Shown here one piece after another: positions 1 through 8,981 of a DNA stretch of 11,284 nucleotides. The notes beneath the pieces were generated by a model, which was not told the DNA's origin, did not search any database, and saw only the letters and a program-made list of their open reading frames with translations. The stretch's first letter is position 1. The number at the start of each line of letters is the position of its first letter. The position numbers and the translations under genes are program-made. Origin of the DNA: JBBRLG01 sp038231495 (GTDB lineage: Bacteria > Planctomycetota > Planctomycetia > Gemmatales > Gemmataceae); contig JBBRLG010000214.1 of assembly GCA_038231495.1 (NCBI GenBank), positions 1 through 11,284 on the forward strand, given 5' to 3'.

Positions 1-201
1 GATTTGCCACACCCTTGGCGGCGCTTCCCGCGGATTTCCATTGCTCCAACCGCGATTTCGCCGTAGGCTTACCTCAAGAGCCGCCAAACCGGCGCGCAAG
101 TCCGACCCGTGCCAGCGTTCAATGGATGGAGTCGGTTTCCGGGCGTCGGAACGTCCGTAACGGGGTAAACGCGGCAAGTTGTGGCGAAGGTGAGGTCTGC
201 G

Positions 202-600
202 ATGATCGGTAAACACTACGTTCTGGGCGGTCTGCGCCTGATCGGCGTGTTGCTCGTCGCGCTCCTGCCGACGGCCCTCCGCGCGGAAACGATCACCATT
301 CAGAACACGGCCGGCGTGCCGATCGTCATTCAGGCGTCCAGCATCATGGGCAAGCAGGTCAACCGCGCCGCGCCCGCCATGCTCAACCCCAACGACTCGA
401 CGCCGGGCATTCAACTGCCGGGCAACAAGGTCATCACCATCTACGACGCCAAGACGCCCAATAAGGTGCTCTTCCAGGGTGTCATCCCCGCCGGCAACGC
501 GGACTTGAACCTCGGCATCATCGTCGATCCCAAAACGGGCAAATTCGTCAAGCTCGAAAAGCTGCCCGCGCCGGCCGGCCCGCCGGAAAAGGACCGCTGA
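202..600 (+). CDS. small secreted protein of unknown function
   Basis: I do not recognise a named family. The 132-residue product starts with an N-terminal signal peptide: basic start (MIGKHYVLGGLR), a hydrophobic core at about residues 13-23 and a likely signal peptidase I site after ALRA at residue 28. The mature part of about 104 residues is rich in short beta-strand-like stretches (ETITIQN, VPIVIQA, KVITIYDAK, KVLFQGVIPAG) and ends in a Pro/Lys-rich tail. It has no cysteine, so it is not a lipoprotein, and I see no enzyme motif. ATG at 202 is preferred over GTG at 181 because GAGG lies at 192-195 with 6-nt spacing and because it gives a normal-length signal peptide. It stands alone and ends 13 bases before a strong terminator hairpin, so it is probably monocistronic. 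Likely exported to the periplasm, possibly with a small beta-sandwich fold; the function is unknown. Confidence 0.75.
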   Translation: MIGKHYVLGGLRLIGVLLVALLPTALRAETITIQNTAGVPIVIQASSIMGKQVNRAAPAMLNPNDSTPGIQLPGNKVITIYDAKTPNKVLFQGVIPAGNADLNLGIIVDPKTGKFVKLEKLPAPAGPPEKDR

Positions 601-613
601 GCGCCCGATACCG

Positions 614-670
614 AAACACCACAAAGCGCGGCGAAAAGCAGTTGCTTTTCGCCGCGCTTTGTGGTGTTTT
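614..670 (+). terminator. long perfect hairpin, rho-independent terminator
   Basis: Arms 614-640 and 643-669 are perfectly complementary over 27 bp with a 2-nt centre (641-642). A T run closes the right arm and As open the left arm. The hairpin sits 13 nt after the stop of the small secreted protein and just before the MFS gene. The A-run/T-run symmetry would let it act in both directions. The arm is much longer than the usual 8-12 bp intrinsic terminator stem. Confidence 0.85.
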
Positions 671-723
671 AATTGCAGACGGCCGTTGAGCCTGCCTCGA
701 TTGACCCGCCTGCAAAGGACCGC

Positions 724-2316
724 ATGAACCGCGACACCGCCTCTCCCGTACTCGCCAAACCGACCTCCGTCCGTTACGGCGTCCTCGGCTTCTCTTGTGC
801 CCTGGCGATGATCACGTACCTCGACCGCGCCTGTTTCGGCGTGTCGCAGTCTTATTTGCGCGACGCCCTCCACCTGGACAACATCGACCAGCTGGCCCCG
901 GCGCTGTGGGCGTTCAACCTGGCCTACGCGCTGTTCGAGGTGCCGACGGGCTGGCTGGGCGACGTGTTCGGGCCGCGCAAGACTCTCATTCGCATCGTCC
1001 TGTGGTGGTCGTTCTTTACCGTGTTGACGGGAGTGGCTGGGCTGGCGATCGCCGGCATCACGTTCGTCAACCTGACCGTCTTGGCCGTGATCCGCTTTCT
1101 GTTCGGCATCGGCGAGGCGGGGGCTTATCCGAACCTTACGCGGGCACTGCACAACTGGTTCCCGCGCCACGAGCGCGGCGTCGCCCAGGGCTTCATTTGG
1201 TTTTTCAGCCGGTTGATGGGCGGGCTGACGCCGCTCATCTGGCTGATGTTGGTGGAGAAAATGGGTGTCCCGTGGCGGCTGGCGTTCTTGCTGTTCGGCG
1301 TGCTGGGCGTGGCGTGGTGCGTTCTGTTCTGGTTGTGGTTTCGCAACCGGCCAGAGGAGCATCCCGCGGTGAACGAAGCGGAGCGGCAATTGATCGCGGA
1401 AGGCGCGGCCCACGAGACGGAGGCGGCCCACGCCGGCGTGCCGTGGCGGAAGCTGTTTTCCAGCCCGACGCTGTGGTGCTTGTGTCTGATGTACTTCTGC
1501 GTCTCCTACGGCTGGTACTTCAACTTGAATTACCTGCCGGCGTACTTGGAGGAGCAGCACGGCGTCTCCAAAGACTCTTGGCTCGGCTCGTTGTACAAGG
1601 GCGGTCCGTTGATTCTCGGAGCGGTCAGCTGCCTTTTAGGCGGTTATCTCTCGGACCTGTACATCCGGCGGACGGGCAGCCGCGTGTGGGGGCGGCGGGT
1701 ATTCGGTCTGGTCGGCCATTCGCTGAGCGTGCCGTGCTATCTCTATTGCGTCATCGCCCCGAACCCGCTGACGTTCGCGTTGGCGCTTTCCCTGGCCGGC
1801 TTCTGTAGCGACCTGGCTATGGGTTCGGCGTGGGCGACGTGTCAGGATATCGGCAAGAAGCACGCGGCGATCGTGGCGGGCTGCATGAACACGGTCGGCA
1901 ACCTCGGCGGCTTCTCGGCGACGTTGTTTACGGGCTTGATTATTGGCCAAAGCTTCGACGCTTATGTGACGGCCAACCAAATTGATAAAGACGCGCTGAA
2001 GGTGCCCTACACCAGGGCGAAGGAGACGCTGGACGACGCGAAAAAGGAAGGCAAGGAACTGCCGCCGGAGGAACGAGAGGCTCTCAGAGTGGAAATGCAA
2101 CCGTGGAAGGACGCCCTTCAAAAAGGCAACTTGCCCGGGTACAACCTCAATTTCGTGATCTACGCAGTGATCTATGCCATGGCGGTCGGTCTGTGGTTCG
2201 GAGTGAACGCAACGCGGCCGGTGGTGCCGGATGAACCCGTTACGGACCTGAAACCTTTCACTCCCCCCCTTACGAAGGGGGGGGCGGGGGGGTGGAGTGG
2301 ACGCCAGGACTGTTAA
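724..2316 (+). CDS. MFS transporter, anion:cation symporter (ACS) type
   Basis: The 530-residue inner-membrane carrier has the Major Facilitator pattern of about 12 hydrophobic helices. Diagnostic motifs are YLDRACFGV in helix 1 (D34, R35), matching the YLDRAN-type start of ACS members such as hexuronate and glucarate transporters, and GWLGDVFGPRK at residues 76-86 in the helix 2-3 loop, the MFS signature loop. FGIGEAGAYPNLTR and NWFPRHERGVAQG also fit the ACS family. The substrate is probably an organic anion taken up with H+ or Na+, but it cannot be read from sequence. A charged insert of about 65 residues (about 410-476) separates the last two helices. The final residues (PPLTKGGAGGW) are encoded by a repeat element. 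ATG at 724 is preferred over TTG at 673: AAGGA lies at 715-719, and the upstream TTG is only 4 nt past the terminator hairpin. Confidence 0.92.
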   Translation: MNRDTASPVLAKPTSVRYGVLGFSCALAMITYLDRACFGVSQSYLRDALHLDNIDQLAPALWAFNLAYALFEVPTGWLGDVFGPRKTLIRIVLWWSFFTVLTGVAGLAIAGITFVNLTVLAVIRFLFGIGEAGAYPNLTRALHNWFPRHERGVAQGFIWFFSRLMGGLTPLIWLMLVEKMGVPWRLAFLLFGVLGVAWCVLFWLWFRNRPEEHPAVNEAERQLIAEGAAHETEAAHAGVPWRKLFSSPTLWCLCLMYFCVSYGWYFNLNYLPAYLEEQHGVSKDSWLGSLYKGGPLILGAVSCLLGGYLSDLYIRRTGSRVWGRRVFGLVGHSLSVPCYLYCVIAPNPLTFALALSLAGFCSDLAMGSAWATCQDIGKKHAAIVAGCMNTVGNLGGFSATLFTGLIIGQSFDAYVTANQIDKDALKVPYTRAKETLDDAKKEGKELPPEEREALRVEMQPWKDALQKGNLPGYNLNFVIYAVIYAMAVGLWFGVNATRPVVPDEPVTDLKPFTPPLTKGGAGGWSGRQDC

Positions 2317-2364
2317 AGACAACCGTTCTTACCCCCCCCGCCCCCCCCTTCGTAAGGGGGGGAG
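2261..2364. repeat. inverted-repeat element, C/G tracts with TTACGAA core
   Basis: Two copies face each other. The left copy (2261-2293) reads CT, seven C, TTACGAA, eight G, C, seven G, T. The right copy (2331-2364) is its reverse complement apart from one extra base in a G tract. The spacer is 37 nt (2294-2330) and holds the MFS stop codon (2314-2316). Each copy is itself a small palindrome (C tract plus TT, 3-nt centre ACG, AA plus G tract). The whole could fold into a very stable hairpin and may terminate the MFS transcript. It looks like a dispersed REP/MITE-like element. I see no target-site duplication at the borders. Confidence 0.8.
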
Positions 2365-2393
2365 AAGTTGCCGGTGAACGGTTACACGGCCCT

Positions 2394-2421
2394 TTCACAA
2401 CGCGGCGGCGTTCGCTAAGAT
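2394..2421 (+). promoter_or_regulatory. candidate promoter of the ferredoxin gene
   Basis: TTCACA (2394-2399, 5/6 match to the -35 consensus) is followed after 16 nt by TAAGAT (2416-2421, 4/6 match to the -10 consensus). A start near 2428 would give a leader of about 27 nt before the ATG at 2455. The position just after the repeat element and just before the gene fits. The call is by eye only. Confidence 0.4.
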
Positions 2422-2454
2422 GAAGGTGTGTTTCCGGCAAAGCGAGGGCGAATC

Positions 2455-2856
2455 ATGGCCAAGGGTGCGGGCAAGGCGCGCAAGAAGATCCCGAAGGCGT
2501 TGGCCGTCGTGCGGGCGGACAACTGCACGGGCTGCGAGGCGTGCATTGAGGTCTGTCCGGTCGATTGCATTTACAAGTTGCCGGGCGAGGACCAGCCGAG
2601 TTTGCAGTCGTTCGTGGACATCGATTTGGAGCGGTGCATCGGCTGCGACCTGTGCGAGCGCTGGTGCCCCTGGGACGCGATCGACATGGTGGACCCGACC
2701 AAGATCGCGGACGCGGTCGCCGACAAGGGCGGCCCGCCGGATTACGTCGCCAAGAATGGCGACCGTTTGGTCGCCGTCGCCAAGAGTTTGCAAGACCTGG
2801 CCGTCGAGCAAAAGGCGGTCGCGGCCGCGGCGGCAGCCGCCAAAAAGAAGCCGTGA
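2455..2856 (+). CDS. ferredoxin with two 4Fe-4S clusters
   Basis: A 133-residue soluble electron carrier. Two classical 4Fe-4S motifs are present: C24-x2-C27-x2-C30-x3-C34-P and C61-x2-C64-x2-C67-x3-C71-P, the usual 2[4Fe-4S] arrangement. C38 is an extra cysteine near the first cluster. The family shuttles low-potential electrons between oxidoreductases; no partner enzyme is encoded beside it here. It is longer than minimal bacterial ferredoxins (about 55-80 residues). The N-terminus is Lys/Arg-rich (MAKGAGKARKK), and about 50 residues follow the second cluster, ending in an Ala-rich, Lys-terminated helix-like tail. ATG at 2455 is chosen with GAGGG at 2444-2448; an in-frame GTG at 2428 is less likely because it coincides with the expected transcription start. 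The gene is convergent with the hydrolase downstream. Confidence 0.93.
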   Translation: MAKGAGKARKKIPKALAVVRADNCTGCEACIEVCPVDCIYKLPGEDQPSLQSFVDIDLERCIGCDLCERWCPWDAIDMVDPTKIADAVADKGGPPDYVAKNGDRLVAVAKSLQDLAVEQKAVAAAAAAAKKKP

Positions 2857-2858
2857 AC

Positions 2859-2929
2859 CGTGGTTCGTGAACCGCGAAAGAGAATAGACGGGGTAGCATC
2901 GCCTGTTCTTTGACGGTTCACGAGCCACG
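2859..2929. terminator. inverted repeat between convergent genes, possible shared terminator
   Basis: The 16-base arms 2859-2874 and 2914-2929 are complementary with a single mismatch, which is a G-U pair in the plus-strand RNA. They flank a 39-nt loop. The element starts 2 nt after the ferredoxin stop and ends 12 nt before the end of the convergent hydrolase gene. Position and symmetry suggest a bidirectional 3' end. There is no clear T tract directly after the right arm, so factor-independent termination is uncertain. Confidence 0.5.
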
Positions 2930-2940
2930 CCTCACGGGCG

Positions 2941-3780
2941 TCATTGCAAAAATTGCCGCACTTCCTCCGCGACCCGCTCGGGTTGCGTCACGAACGCCAG
3001 ATGGCCGCACCCCTTCATCTGCACGAGACGGGCGTCGGCGATGCCGGTCGCCAGGGTGCGCAGACTCGTCGGCGACACCAGCAAATCGCGGTCGCCGGCC
3101 AGGATGAGCGACGGCACCCGGATACGCCGCAGCCGTTCGCTCACGTCGAACGACTCGACCATGCCGAAACGATGAGCCATCACGCTCTGGTCGGTCTGCC
3201 AACACTGGCGCGTCACGAACTGGAACAGCGGCCCCGGCTTCTGGCGGTTGCCGAAGAAGAGGTTGAAGAACTGGTTGACGAACGGGTTGTCCGCCGGCAG
3301 CGGGTAGCGCGACAACACCATGCCGGCCACCTGTTGCAAGGTGCCGCGCTCGAAACGTGCCCCCGTGCCCTGGACCATCAGCGCTTGCAGCCGATGCGGG
3401 TGCCGTGCGGCCAGTTCCAGCGCGATCATGCCACCGAACGACACGCCGAAAACCGGCGGCCGTTCCAACCCCAGGAAGTCGAGAAATTCGCGCAGGTCGC
3501 CGACGAGGTCCGACAAATCAAACTGCCGCCGCAACGCGAAACAATCGTCCTCGCCGCGCAATTGGTAGCTGATGACGGTGAAGTGCTGTGCCAGTATGCG
3601 TGCCAGCGGACCGAGCAGTTCAAAGCCGCCTGCCAACCCCGGCACCAAAACCAGGGGAGGGCCGTCGCCCCAGACGCGATATTGAGCCGTGTAATGTTGA
3701 AGGTGCGCAAAGCCGGTACAGCCGCTGCCGGCGCTGAACTGCGCACCGCTGGACGTGTGCCAATCCGTGGAAGCCTTCAC
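2941..3780 (-). CDS. alpha/beta hydrolase
   Basis: A 279-residue cytoplasmic hydrolase with the alpha/beta fold order. There is an early strand and oxyanion-loop region, PPLVLVPGLAGG (41-52). The nucleophile elbow FGVSFGG holds Ser114 in G-x-S-x-G. An acid-bearing LILAGDRDLLV (226-235) supplies D232 (or D230), and the histidine motif is GCGHLAF (H260). All three catalytic residues are present, so it should be active as an esterase, lipase-like or C-C hydrolase; the substrate is unknown. GTG at 3778-3780 is chosen because AGGAGAGG precedes it by 6 nt in the mRNA. The open frame continues upstream to 3942, but the extra residues add no recognisable fold and no better start. Length matches the family. 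It is monocistronic by position, convergent with the ferredoxin and divergent from the sigma-54 activator. Confidence 0.92.
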   Translation of the reverse strand: MKASTDWHTSSGAQFSAGSGCTGFAHLQHYTAQYRVWGDGPPLVLVPGLAGGFELLGPLARILAQHFTVISYQLRGEDDCFALRRQFDLSDLVGDLREFLDFLGLERPPVFGVSFGGMIALELAARHPHRLQALMVQGTGARFERGTLQQVAGMVLSRYPLPADNPFVNQFFNLFFGNRQKPGPLFQFVTRQCWQTDQSVMAHRFGMVESFDVSERLRRIRVPSLILAGDRDLLVSPTSLRTLATGIADARLVQMKGCGHLAFVTQPERVAEEVRQFLQ

Positions 3781-3960
3781 GAGTATCCTCTCCTTCACCC
3801 TGTATCCGTGGTGTCCATCATTGCCTGAAGTGAGATTTTTAGCCAATCCATCCAAGGCAGACCGCGTACCGAAAAAGGCATTGTCGCGTCCGATTGGGCA
3901 AGATTGACCTAAACGGAATGCAATGAAAGTCTTACGTTGCACGACCAGCCAGGCCTCACC

Positions 3961-4038
3961 AGCGCCGAAAACGAGCGCCGACAGAATTTCGGCGCTTTTC
4001 GGCGCTTTTCGGCGACGATCGGCGCTTGTTCGGCGCTA
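3961..4038. repeat. phased array of TTCGGCGCTT repeats
   Basis: Five direct copies of a TTCGGCGCTT-like decamer start at 3988, 3998, 4008, 4018 and 4029, a period of 10-11 bp. Copies 1 and 2 are identical, copy 3 diverges after the GGCG core, copy 4 begins with A, and copy 5 ends with A. Two inverted copies (AGCGCCGAAA at 3961, GAGCGCCGAC at 3973) precede them, so the block can also fold into hairpins. One helical turn per unit would place all copies on one DNA face, as expected for cooperative protein binding. A terminator or structured RNA role is the alternative. Confidence 0.75.
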
Positions 4039-4216
4039 AAAGCGCGAACTGGATAAGCTGCGTAAACCTTTCCTTCGCTACTTCAACCGAGTTATCCGTC
4101 TATGCCTGAGTCGCAGTCCGCGGTTGCAGGCATTGTCTCTTTATGCCGCCTGAAGTTGCGTCGAATGATTGACCCGTATAGCGTAGGGCGATACAGTAGA
4201 GTCTGAGGAGGAGTGG

Positions 4217-4258
4217 ATGAACCTCGTCTTCAAGGCGTACTTCGTGCTTTGGGCATAA
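4217..4258 (+). CDS. possible 13-aa leader peptide
   Basis: ATG at 4217 follows a perfect AGGAGG (4206-4211) at 5-nt spacing, the strongest ribosome binding site in the window. The frame encodes MNLVFKAYFVLWA and stops at TAA 4256-4258. The peptide is hydrophobic with one lysine. It lies 80 nt before the start of the membrane sigma-54 activator, so it could be a translated leader influencing that gene, or a remnant. The only support is the ribosome binding site and position. Confidence 0.35.
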   Translation: MNLVFKAYFVLWA

Positions 4259-4287
4259 GCGTTCTATCTGCAATCACTTAGGCGTCG

Positions 4288-4304
4288 GCGCCGAACTTCG
4301 GCGC
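4288..4304. promoter_or_regulatory. palindrome sharing the TTCGGCGC repeat motif
   Basis: GCGCCGAA (4288-4295), a single C, then TTCGGCGC (4297-4304) form a perfect 8-bp inverted repeat. The half-site is the same TTCGGCGC found in the array 250-330 bp upstream, here in both orientations. It lies 34 bp before the activator start, a good place for an operator. Regulatory use is inferred. Confidence 0.45.
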
Positions 4305-4338
4305 TCGTTCGTCAGCGCGAATGACGCTAAAGGGTATC

Positions 4339-7527
<3,189 letters not shown>

Positions 7528-7545
7528 AGAAGAATGCCGAACGGT

Positions 7546-7962
7546 TCAGACTAAATTTGCGGCGACAACAGCGTCATATATCTTTTTTGCCCTGGCTCCT
7601 CCCGTGGGGCAGCCTGCCAGGATGGCAATCATCGCCTCTGCTTTTTGGACCGCAGCCTGAGCGTTGCTTTGGTTTTCGGGCCTCTTGGAATCTAATCGGT
7701 AATCGGCTTCCACTCTCTCTTCATGGAAATCGCTAAGGTCCGAGCCAATTTGCTTCAACTCCGTATCGTCACTTAACTGTAGTCTTTGTTGAAGGATTTG
7801 GTGATAATTGTTTTTTGGCTTGTGAATACTCATTCTCTCCAACAGCTTGACAGCCGTGTTATAGACGGCATAATACGCGCGGCTAATGGCGGAGCGGTAG
7901 TCGGCCGGACCGCTACCGTTCGCCAAGGTACGGGCACATTCAAGAAAGGATTCTGGCAACAT
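7546..7962 (-). CDS. HEPN-domain (UPF0332-like) protein
   Basis: A 138-residue, largely helical protein. Residues 22-41 (YRSAISRAYYAVYNTAVKLL) match the conserved helix of HEPN/UPF0332 proteins, and HEERVEADYRLD (80-91) matches the second conserved block of that group (R-x-x-ADY). HEPN proteins are often toxin RNases or their partners in toxin-antitoxin, defence or nucleotidyltransferase pairs. The canonical R-x4-6-H RNase motif is not visible, so catalysis is doubtful. The residues after about 118 (CPTGGARAKKIYDAVVAANLV) form a poorly conserved-looking tail. It is the third gene of a three-gene operon, 3 nt after the stop of the 180-aa gene. Composition is AT-richer than the flanking genes, which suggests transfer. 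Family call fairly sure; function open. Confidence 0.8.
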   Translation of the reverse strand: MLPESFLECARTLANGSGPADYRSAISRAYYAVYNTAVKLLERMSIHKPKNNYHQILQQRLQLSDDTELKQIGSDLSDFHEERVEADYRLDSKRPENQSNAQAAVQKAEAMIAILAGCPTGGARAKKIYDAVVAANLV

Positions 7963-7965
7963 GAA

Positions 7966-8508
7966 TTAGGTAATATTGTACAGAAACCGGATCATTCCCA
8001 GTCCCCGTCCTTGAATTAATGAAACCCATTCCTTCTTAAGTTTGGCGTAAGCGCCGAGAACGTGTCCAACGTCTCCCGCTGCATCAAACTGGATTACAAG
8101 CCATTCGCCATCGCCCTCCGGGTCACCACGGAGAGCTATTCTCACGTTTTGAGTCCGTGGAAATGACTGCGTTATCAGGCGAATGGCTGTTTTTAAGTCC
8201 GCAAGAATTTGATGCTTTTGGCAAAACGTCCTTACCGCTCGAATGTCGTCGGTGTAGGAGGACAACCAATCCGAAAAAGCGAGCCTCCGTGGAGGAAAAT
8301 CGCAAGCGACACTTTCAACGACAAATGCTTCCAGATTCGGCCCGTGCAGGTTGCTACGGTCCCCTACAAAAAGAACGTAGTTCTTCGACTTGATTTCGTC
8401 GGGCCATTGCTCGACGATTTTGTCAGCATCAGCCTTTAACACGACGCCACGGCCGTTGAGGACAACAGTGACTCGTGCAGGGACCGGGCCGGAAGCGATC
8501 GTAGGCAT
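7966..8508 (-). CDS. unrecognised 180-aa protein of the HEPN cassette
   Basis: I do not recognise a named family. The N-terminal half (about 1-70) has beta-like stretches (ARVTVVLNGRGVVLKAD, NYVLFVGD) and acidic or charged residues between them. Residues 71-115 look helical. A C-terminal block, DPEGDGEWLVIQF (129-141) followed by GHVLGAYAKLKKEW, resembles from memory a motif in small proteins encoded beside HEPN genes (DPE..EWLV..., then a helix ending in EW). I infer that it binds or neutralises the HEPN protein. It is in the same operon: its ATG lies 2 nt after the DUF6941-like stop and its TAA is 3 nt before the HEPN start, implying translational coupling. No membrane segment or signal peptide. 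No catalytic motif can be assigned. Confidence 0.78.
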   Translation of the reverse strand: MPTIASGPVPARVTVVLNGRGVVLKADADKIVEQWPDEIKSKNYVLFVGDRSNLHGPNLEAFVVESVACDFPPRRLAFSDWLSSYTDDIRAVRTFCQKHQILADLKTAIRLITQSFPRTQNVRIALRGDPEGDGEWLVIQFDAAGDVGHVLGAYAKLKKEWVSLIQGRGLGMIRFLYNIT

Positions 8509-8510
8509 GG

Positions 8511-8924
8511 CTACCCGTCCGTTCGTGTTGATTGAGGTAACGCTTCAAAAGACAGCGGCAGAGTCTTTTTTTCGTGCCCGTCAATGAGCAGGCGGATCAT
8601 GTAATCGCCAAGCGTCTGAATATTCATGTTAAAAAATGTGATTATAAAACCAACTTTTGTCCTCTTTGGGCCGACTTCGGGACGAAAGTTCTGATCGGAT
8701 TTTTCAAAAACAGTACCATCGGGTAACAACAGTTCTACACTAACTTTGTAATCTTTGTCGCCTTCATCCGGCAAAAAAACGATCCGGGCTGCAAAGTATA
8801 CGGGATATACCGTGATTCCTGGAAAAAACCCGCGAATGGTGTCCAAGCCTCCGCTCAGCACGGATAGCCTGCCGTCTGGAGCTAATTCGGCATGAGCAGC
8901 TAATAGCGCAAACTCAACTTCCAT
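8511..8924 (-). CDS. DUF6941-like protein, first gene of the HEPN cassette
   Basis: A 137-residue soluble protein, probably beta-rich. The start EVEFALLAAHAELAPDGRLSVLSGG (residues 2-26, shown in parts: EVEFALLAAHAE, DGRLSVLSGG) and a later LLLPDGTVFEK fit my memory of the DUF6941 family, which has no established activity. From residue 37 on, alternating hydrophobic stretches (VYFAARIVFLPD, YKVSVELLLPDG, GDYMIRLLIDGHE) suggest a beta-sandwich. ATG at 8924 is supported by AAGG 5 nt upstream in the mRNA. It is the promoter-proximal gene of a three-gene minus-strand operon, and a palindrome overlaps the inferred promoter. A sensor or ligand-binding role is possible but is only a guess. Family assignment moderate. 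Confidence 0.75.
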   Translation of the reverse strand: MEVEFALLAAHAELAPDGRLSVLSGGLDTIRGFFPGITVYPVYFAARIVFLPDEGDKDYKVSVELLLPDGTVFEKSDQNFRPEVGPKRTKVGFIITFFNMNIQTLGDYMIRLLIDGHEKKTLPLSFEALPQSTRTDG

Positions 8925-8981
8925 GAATGCCTTCGCGAATTCAGGACTACGGGAGTCACAAAGCGCGGAATCCAGCCATTC

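Larger units (their letters stand above)
3781..4338. other. long intergenic region with repeats and a small ORF
   Basis: About 550 bases separate the divergent hydrolase and sigma-54 activator genes. Base composition is clearly less GC-rich than in the flanking genes. Contents I can support are the TTCGGCGCTT repeat array (3961-4038), a 13-codon small ORF with a perfect Shine-Dalgarno (4217-4258) and a short palindrome sharing the repeat motif (4288-4304). I found no convincing -24/-12 sigma-54 promoter and no tRNA-like structure. The hydrolase promoter must lie at the left end, but no good -35/-10 pair stands out. Confidence 0.6.

Noticed and set aside
15..212. 65-codon plus-strand frame at the left end
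   Set aside because: Overlaps the start of the secreted protein in another frame and shows no domain or convincing initiation signal.
2944..3828. 294-codon plus-strand frame opposite the hydrolase
   Set aside because: Antisense to a hydrolase with a complete Ser-Asp-His set and a good ribosome binding site.
3781..3942. N-terminal extension of the hydrolase to a GTG at 3942
   Set aside because: The internal GTG at 3780 has AGGAGAGG at proper spacing and gives a family-typical length; the extension adds no fold element.
3961..4038. CRISPR array
   Set aside because: Repeats are only 10 bp with essentially no spacers and no cas genes nearby.
4321..4338. Start of the sigma-54 activator at ATG 4321
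   Set aside because: No ribosome binding site precedes it, whereas ATG 4339 has AAAGGG 4 nt upstream. It is not excluded, since leaderless or weak starts occur.
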